DNA from: Annona cherimola
Lineage: Eukaryota; Streptophyta; Magnoliopsida; Magnoliales; Annonaceae
Length of the DNA stretch: 64,000 bases
Assembly: GCA_030490835.1 (NCBI GenBank)
Contig: CM059973.1
Coordinates: 53,448,008 to 53,512,007 of the forward strand
Reading direction: 5' to 3'
Shown here piece after piece: positions 58,800-64,000 of the stretch (its first letter is position 1; every line of letters starts with the position of its first letter). Below the pieces are notes generated by a model that worked only from the letters and a program-made list of their open reading frames with translations, searched no databases and had not been told where the DNA came from. A program made the translations under genes and the position numbers.

Positions 58800-59400
58800 G
58801 AAGTTTCTTGGGATCGGCTGGATATTATCGGAAGTTTGTTGAAGGATTTTCACAGTTATCCACACCACTTACAAAATTAACTAGAGAAGTAGTGAAATAT
58901 GAATGGAATGCTGATTGTGGGTGTAGTTTTCAAGAAGTTAAGATAAGGTTAGTGAAAGCCCTAGTTTTGACTTTGCCAGAAGAAAATGAAGGATATGTAA
59001 TTTACAATGTTGCATCTTAAAATGGTTTGGGATGTGTGTGGATGCAAAACGGAAAAGTAATATCTTATTGTCCTGGACAACTCAAACCGAATAAGTTAAA
59101 CTATCCTACTCATGATCTCGAATTGGCAGCAATGGTTTTCGCATTAAAAAATGGTGACACTATTTATGTGGTGCCAAGTGTGAAGTCTAGACAGACCATA
59201 AAAATCTAAAGTATATATTTACTCATAAAGAATTTAATATGAGACAGAGAAGATGGCTAAAATTATTTGAAGATTATGATCTTATTTTTCAATATCATCC
59301 AAGTAAATCTTTGTAGATGTATTAAGTAGAAAAGTAAACCTAGCAGCCTTAGTTATTCAGTAGGAAGAAATAATTCAAGAAATGAGGAAATGAGTTGGAG
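58800..59400 (+). pseudogene. Element C RNase H and tether relic
   Basis: GSAGYYRKFVEGFSQLSTPL (about 58810-58870), [15 protein letters not shown] (59025-59070), [16 protein letters not shown] (59103-59150) and RRWLKLFEDYDL (about 59250-59285) match the gypsy RT connection and RNase H. Two short open stretches (58808-59020, 59027-59209) remain. Confidence 0.8.
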
Positions 59401-59479
59401 GTATGTTTGGGCAAAGTAGAAACACAATTGAATCAATTACAATTGAGGTCATCTTTGTTTGCACATATTCAGTAAGAAC

Positions 59480-60240
59480 AACAAAATGATAAATTTTGAA
59501 AGAAGCCCATTACTTACCATGTTCTATTCATCCGGGAGGTACAAAGATGTATCAAGTTGTAAAGAAAAGATATTAGTGGAATAATATGAAAACGAAAATA
59601 GCCGAATTTGTAAGCAAATGTCTTGTTTGTCAGCGAGTTAAGGCAGATCATCAAAGACCAGTAGGACCTTTGCAGCCCTTAGAAATTCCTGAATAGAAAT
59701 GAGATGATATTATTATGGATTTTATTGAAGGGTTGCCCCAAACTCAGAAAGGATATAATTCTATACGGGTAATAGTTAATAGATTATCCAAAGTAGCACA
59801 CTTCCTCCTTGTGAAATTCACATTTTCAACAGTAAAGTTAGCAGAAATTTAAATTTATTATAAGAAAATTGTTAAATTACATGGAATTCCAAAAACTATT
59901 GTGTCGGATAGAGATCCCTCTTTTACTTTCCATTTCGGAAAAGTTTACATCAAGCCATGGGTACAGAGCTTCATTTTAGCACAACATACCATCCACAGAC
60001 AGATGGGCAGACGGAGCGGATAAACAGAATTGTAGAAGATATGTTGTGAATGCGTGTCACCGATTTTGGTGGGTCTTGGATGAGTATTTGTCTATGATTG
60101 AATTTGCTTACAATAATAGTTACTAAGCAAGTATTCAAATGACCCCATTCGAAGCATTGTATGGACGAAAGTGTAGAACTCTATTAAATTGTGATGAAGT
60201 GGGAGAAAGAAAAATTGCCCCTAACCTAGCACAAAGGATG
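59480..60240 (+). pseudogene. Element C integrase relic
   Basis: Zinc-domain pieces HYLPCSIHPGGTKMYQ (about 59508-59555) and CLVCQRVKADHQRP (59620-59662) are followed by core motifs MDFIEGLPQTQKGY (59717-59758), IVSDRDPSF (about 59898-59925) and HPQTDGQTERINRIVEDML (about 59992-60047). The catalytic D, D and E are recognisable, but many stops intervene. This is classic chromovirus-type integrase. Confidence 0.85.
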
Positions 60241-60249
60241 ACAAATAAA

Positions 60250-60751
60250 ATTAAGGTAATTAGATAATGCATACCGACAGTGCAAAATAGACAAAAGACA
60301 TGCAAATGAGAAAAGGCGGGAAAAAGAATTTCAAATTGGAGATCATATTTTTATTAAAGTCCTCCAATTAAAGGAATTACTTGATTTGGAAAGAAAGGAA
60401 AACTTAATCCAAGATTTGTTCGGCCATTTGAAATTTCGGACAGAATAGGAAATGTGTCATATAGAATTGCACTACCCCCAGCCCTAGTCGCAGTCCATAA
60501 TTTCTTCATGTCTCATTGCTCAAAAATTATATTGCGGACCCAAGTCACATATTGATATTAGAAACTCTTCCAATCAAAGACACTTTGAATTATGAGAAAG
60601 TTCATGTCAAAATCTTGGATTACAAAGAGCAGCATCTACGAAATTCAACTATTCTAAAGATGAAGCTACGTGGGAATTCAAGGAAGTTATGCAAAAGAAA
60701 TATCCACATTTATTCGATCAATGATATTCAGATTTCGAGACGAAACTTATT
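60250..60751 (+). pseudogene. Element C integrase C-terminus with chromodomain-like tail
   Basis: RPFEISDRIGNVSYRIALPP (about 60420-60480) is the conserved end of gypsy integrase. The following frame (60516-60770) starts LKNYIADPSHILILE and includes EKVHVKILDYKEQHLRN, resembling the chromodomain region of Tekay/Del-type chromoviruses. The clade assignment is by motif memory only. Confidence 0.6.
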
Positions 60752-60765
60752 GAAGGGGAGGAGAA
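60752..60765 (+). other. Polypurine tract of element C
   Basis: GAAGGGGAGGAGAA ends directly before the LTR start TGTGATGATTGC. Confidence 0.85.
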
Positions 60766-61136
60766 TGTGATGATTGCTTAGAACTAGATAAATTAATCTG
60801 TAATTTTTCTTAATTTTTAAAATTAGTAATAATAAATGATATGGTTTGAAAATTTAAGGCATGATTAGGAAAAATATTTAAAAATACATAATATGATAAT
60901 AATAATAAATATATATAATAATAAAGTACGAAATTAAATTTTTATAAAATTTTCAAGAAATTCGAAAATACGCAAAGTGAAACAATTTAAATTCACAAAC
61001 CTTTCGAAAAATTTATACCACTCAGGAGTCCAAATTAGTGGTTATGCGGTAATATTAATTAATAGACTCTTTAATCTAGATGAAATTTAATTAAGGAAAA
61101 TAATTGAATGATTAAATAAATTAATTAAAAAATACA

Positions 61137-61906
61137 ACTGCACCGAACAAACGGTCCAGTAAAATTTATATAAAAAATAATATAACTGGAAGGAACAAAC
61201 GGTTAAATGAAATTTATATTTTAAAAAAAAGAGATACAACTAGATCGAATAAATGGTCCAGTGTAATTGATTTGAAAAAATCATGTTTCGAAAATTATTA
61301 AATAATAAAAAATTAAATGAATTTCATGAATTAATTTCTAGTGTTTCTATATATTAACCACTCTAATCGTTTGACATGAAATTTGCTATGAACGATTATT
61401 TGATGCACTTTAAAATACAGATGAGTTAGATTATAAAGAACATTTTTCGAAAAATTTTAAACAACTTTGAACTATATATGGAAATATATAAAAATAAAAT
61501 AAAATAAAAAATATATATACAACTGGACCGACGAATGGTCCAGTGAAAAAACACTAGAACACATTACATATTAGCAGTTGGTTTCTTAAATAAATAACAA
61601 AACAATGTGCATGCAATGCATGCAACGCACACAACGTAAGCAAGAGGAGGCACCTTATTGCTATTGGACCATTTAAAGGTCTAACAAGCTGCGCACAACA
61701 GAAAAAAATTTAACTGGACCGAGCAAGCGGTCCAGTAAAGAATTTTTTTTTTTAAAATATGTATGTTATTAACTGGGCCGAACAAGCGGTCCAGGAAAGG
61801 CTTAAAAAAAGAAGGATACGTGGCCGAAAAACATATCAATAAGCCACCGATAGTTAACATGAATTAGCCGCGTAAAGTGCTTCTATAGGACCGAAGGTTG
61901 GTCCAT
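61137..61906 (+). repeat. CTGGACCG/CGGTCCAG dyads in LTR C U3
   Basis: Imperfect palindromes such as ACTGGACCGAGCAAGCGGTCC occur at 61137-61160, about 61183-61206, 61238-61262, 61520-61543, 61713-61736, 61772-61795 and 61887-61906, plus a weak copy near 61662. All lie upstream of the TATA box. The mirror set is in the inverted arm (63459-64000). Confidence 0.85.
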
Positions 61907-62550
61907 CGAATTTAAAAAAGGGAAAAAAACAGAGCAGCAGACTAGCGGTAGGTATAAATAGAAACAGTAGCTTACAAAAAAAAGAACACACAACAAGAAT
62001 ATATACACTGAAAGTTGCGGTGGAAAAAAAGAGAGAAGCAAGAGTGGATAGAGGAGAAATAGGTAAGATTTTACTATTTGATATGTTAAATAACCTGTTT
62101 TTATGTGTGTGACTGAATTTTTTTTACTGCTGCTAAGGACTTGCTATTAATTTGATATCATAAAAAAAATATAGAATTGATACGTTGAAAATATATATCC
62201 ATAAGTATATAATGAAATTATAAATGAAAAGTTTAAAAGGGTAAATTGATAACATTTATAACTAAATAATGATAAGACTAAATTAATCTGGTAAATATGC
62301 ACATATAAATATAGACAAAAATAATAAACTTTAATAGAACTAAATTATTATGAAAAATGACTGAAATAATAATAATACATATCAGGCGAAGTAGTAGGGT
62401 GGTTGAAATCTTTAGTATTAACATCCGCTCCTATGTTTTCTATTCCAGATATATATTTTCAACAATGTAATATGATTATTTGTCCTTATATTTTCCAGAC
62501 ATGTTTATATTTTCAACTATATATATATATATTAATAATGCATCTGTAAC
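61365..62550 (+). repeat. Left arm of a >1.18-kb inverted repeat
   Basis: It pairs with 62809-64000 on the opposite strand. Coordinates sum to 125365 from the window edge to the (TA)n tract at 62518, and to 125359 inside it. By eye the only difference is six extra bases of AT repeat in the right arm. Confidence 0.95.
61953..61960 (+). promoter_or_regulatory. TATA box of LTR C
   Basis: TATAAATA in GGTATAAATAGAAAC, downstream of the dyad cluster; its mirror is at 63405-63412 on the minus strand. Transcription probably starts near 61985-61995. Confidence 0.75.
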
Positions 62551-62808
62551 AAGTAGAATTGAATGAGCTTCAACCTTCCCATCTACAAGTATTAAAGACT
62601 TCATTAAGTGATTTTAAGTAAATCTATCAAGGATCATCTTCTTTAAATCTCTCAGAGCTTGCTATTGCACCTCACTATTCTACACATATTCATAACATGT
62701 AGATTTATTTACTTTACAAATTCATTGTTTTGTTTGGCTACTTAGCTTGGTGTTGGAGACCAAGGCCAAGGTGAGCAATAAGTAATGTTCGGTTGAACTC
62801 AAGTGATG
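62551..62808. other. 258-bp spacer of the inverted repeat, Sirevirus-LTR-like
   Basis: It contains GGATCATCTTCTT, TTGTTTTGTTTGGC and TTGGTGTTGGAGACC, which recur in order in the solo LTR at 4440-4560 (GATCATCTTCTTC, TTGTGTTGTTACC, TCGGTGTTGGAGACC). It is therefore probably a fragment of a related LTR into which the flanking LTR C copies inserted. Confidence 0.5.
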
Positions 62809-64000
62809 GTTACAGATGCATTATTAATATATATATATATATATATAGTTGAAAATATAAACATGTCTGGAAAATATAAGGACAAATAATCATATTACAT
62901 TGTTGAAAATATATATCTGGAATAGAAAACATAGGAGCGGATGTTAATACTAAAGATTTCAACCACCCTACTACTTCGCCTGATATGTATTATTATTATT
63001 TCAGTCATTTTTCATAATAATTTAGTTCTATTAAAGTTTATTATTTTTGTCTATATTTATATGTGCATATTTACCAGATTAATTTAGTCTTATCATTATT
63101 TAGTTATAAATGTTATCAATTTACCCTTTTAAACTTTTCATTTATAATTTCATTATATACTTATGGATATATATTTTCAACGTATCAATTCTATATTTTT
63201 TTTATGATATCAAATTAATAGCAAGTCCTTAGCAGCAGTAAAAAAAATTCAGTCACACACATAAAAACAGGTTATTTAACATATCAAATAGTAAAATCTT
63301 ACCTATTTCTCCTCTATCCACTCTTGCTTCTCTCTTTTTTTCCACCGCAACTTTCAGTGTATATATTCTTGTTGTGTGTTCTTTTTTTTGTAAGCTACTG
63401 TTTCTATTTATACCTACCGCTAGTCTGCTGCTCTGTTTTTTTCCCTTTTTTAAATTCGATGGACCAACCTTCGGTCCTATAGAAGCACTTTACGCGGCTA
63501 ATTCATGTTAACTATCGGTGGCTTATTGATATGTTTTTCGGCCACGTATCCTTCTTTTTTTAAGCCTTTCCTGGACCGCTTGTTCGGCCCAGTTAATAAC
63601 ATACATATTTTAAAAAAAAAAATTCTTTACTGGACCGCTTGCTCGGTCCAGTTAAATTTTTTTCTGTTGTGCGCAGCTTGTTAGACCTTTAAATGGTCCA
63701 ATAGCAATAAGGTGCCTCCTCTTGCTTACGTTGTGTGCGTTGCATGCATTGCATGCACATTGTTTTGTTATTTATTTAAGAAACCAACTGCTAATATGTA
63801 ATGTGTTCTAGTGTTTTTTCACTGGACCATTCGTCGGTCCAGTTGTATATATATTTTTTATTTTATTTTATTTTTATATGTTTCCATATATAGTTCAAAG
63901 TTGTTTAAAATTTTTCGAAAAATGTTCTTTATAATCTAACTCATCTGTATTTTAAAGTGCATCAAATAATCGTTCATAGCAAATTTCATGTCAAACGATT
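62809..64000 (-). mobile_element. Inverted copy of LTR C, running off the window
   Basis: Reverse complement of 61365-62550 at near identity, including the TATA box (63405-63412) and the dyads. The U3 start (equivalent of 60766) would lie about 600 bp beyond the window, so whether this is a solo LTR or a second, oppositely oriented element cannot be seen. Confidence 0.9.

Larger units (their letters stand above)
19227..62551 (+). mobile_element. Element C: degenerate Ty3/gypsy (chromovirus-like), interrupted
   Basis: The left edge TGTGATGACTGCGTAGAACC (19227) matches the start of the 3' LTR at 60766 for about 105 bp, then diverges, so the 5' LTR appears internally deleted. Coding blocks run in normal gypsy order gag, protease, RT, RNase H, integrase on the plus strand (20.1-20.25 kb and 56.4-60.75 kb), then a PPT and the 3' LTR. 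A 36-kb nested insertion (solo LTR A and contents, TSD ATGGA) splits gag. Numerous stops and frameshifts make it a pseudo-element. No TSD for C itself was identified because its right end abuts the inverted repeat. Confidence 0.75.
60766..62551 (+). mobile_element. Element C 3' LTR
   Basis: It begins TGTGATGATTGC next to the PPT. U3 (60766-about 61985) contains several GGACCG/CGGTCC dyads and a TATA box (61953-61960). R-U5 follows, with a purine-rich segment and AGGTAAGATTT (about 62050), a good splice-donor match. The 3' end is placed at CTGTAACA (62551) because the inverted copy at 62809 diverges at the same point. Length is about 1.79 kb. Confidence 0.7.

Noticed and set aside
1..64000. 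tRNA, rRNA or organellar insertions
   Set aside because: No cloverleaf with A/B boxes, rRNA core or plastid gene sequence was recognised; the only tRNA-related signals are retrotransposon primer-binding sites.

Overview
This window is repeat-dominated nuclear DNA from a seed plant, very probably an angiosperm. The evidence is a high A+T content, a near-complete pile-up of plant LTR-retrotransposon families (Ty1/copia Sirevirus, Ty3/gypsy chromovirus-like, a very-long-LTR gypsy family, a Tat/Ogre-type solo LTR), a non-autonomous hAT element, and no compact gene set or bacterial signals. The species cannot be named from the sequence. No intact host gene can be supported. The only intact coding capacity is in two copies of a Sirevirus-type retrotransposon on the minus strand (gag, pol, envelope-like ORF).

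Layout. 1-3.57 kb: decayed Ty1/copia gag and 5' region on the minus strand, with its LTR starting at 3570. That LTR is split by a Sirevirus-like solo LTR (3724-6416, TSD AATTA), which itself carries a hAT element (4747-6135, TSD GATTGTAT). 7.5-8.43 kb: three tandem copies of a 315-bp AT-rich unit. 8.6-9.0 kb: an exon-like fragment of unknown identity. 9.0-15.28 kb: T-rich, intron-like unique sequence without genes. 15288-16935: a second Sirevirus-like solo LTR (TSD TATTC). 16.9-19.2 kb: AT-rich sequence with decayed repeats.

From 19227 to about 62550 one nested stack fills the window; the target-site duplications (TSDs) give its order. A degenerate Ty3/gypsy element C (plus strand; gag, protease, RT, RNase H and integrase motifs, 3' LTR 60766-about 62550) is split by a solo LTR A (20257-56424, TSD ATGGA). 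LTR A is split by a large-LTR gypsy derivative B (24366-about 55644, minus strand). B carries a Tat-like solo LTR D (30676-33179) and, in its 5' leader, the young Sirevirus array (34534-53771, TSD GCCAT). The array is LTR-internal-LTR-internal-LTR with an exact 8874-bp period, three 1490-bp LTRs and one outer TSD, as expected from unequal LTR recombination after a single insertion. Only three base differences between its repeats were noticed.

The right edge (61365-64000) is a large inverted repeat of the element C LTR around a 258-bp spacer, and it runs off the window. A recurring theme is clustered palindromic dyads inside LTRs: GTCGAC repeats in the Sirevirus U3 (repeated at its pol/env-like junction), CTGGACCG/CGGTCCAG dyads in LTR C, and AGGACA/TGTCCT dyads in 48-bp tandem units in LTRs A and B. 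These are unrelated sequences in similar positions and are the most interesting regulatory signal here.
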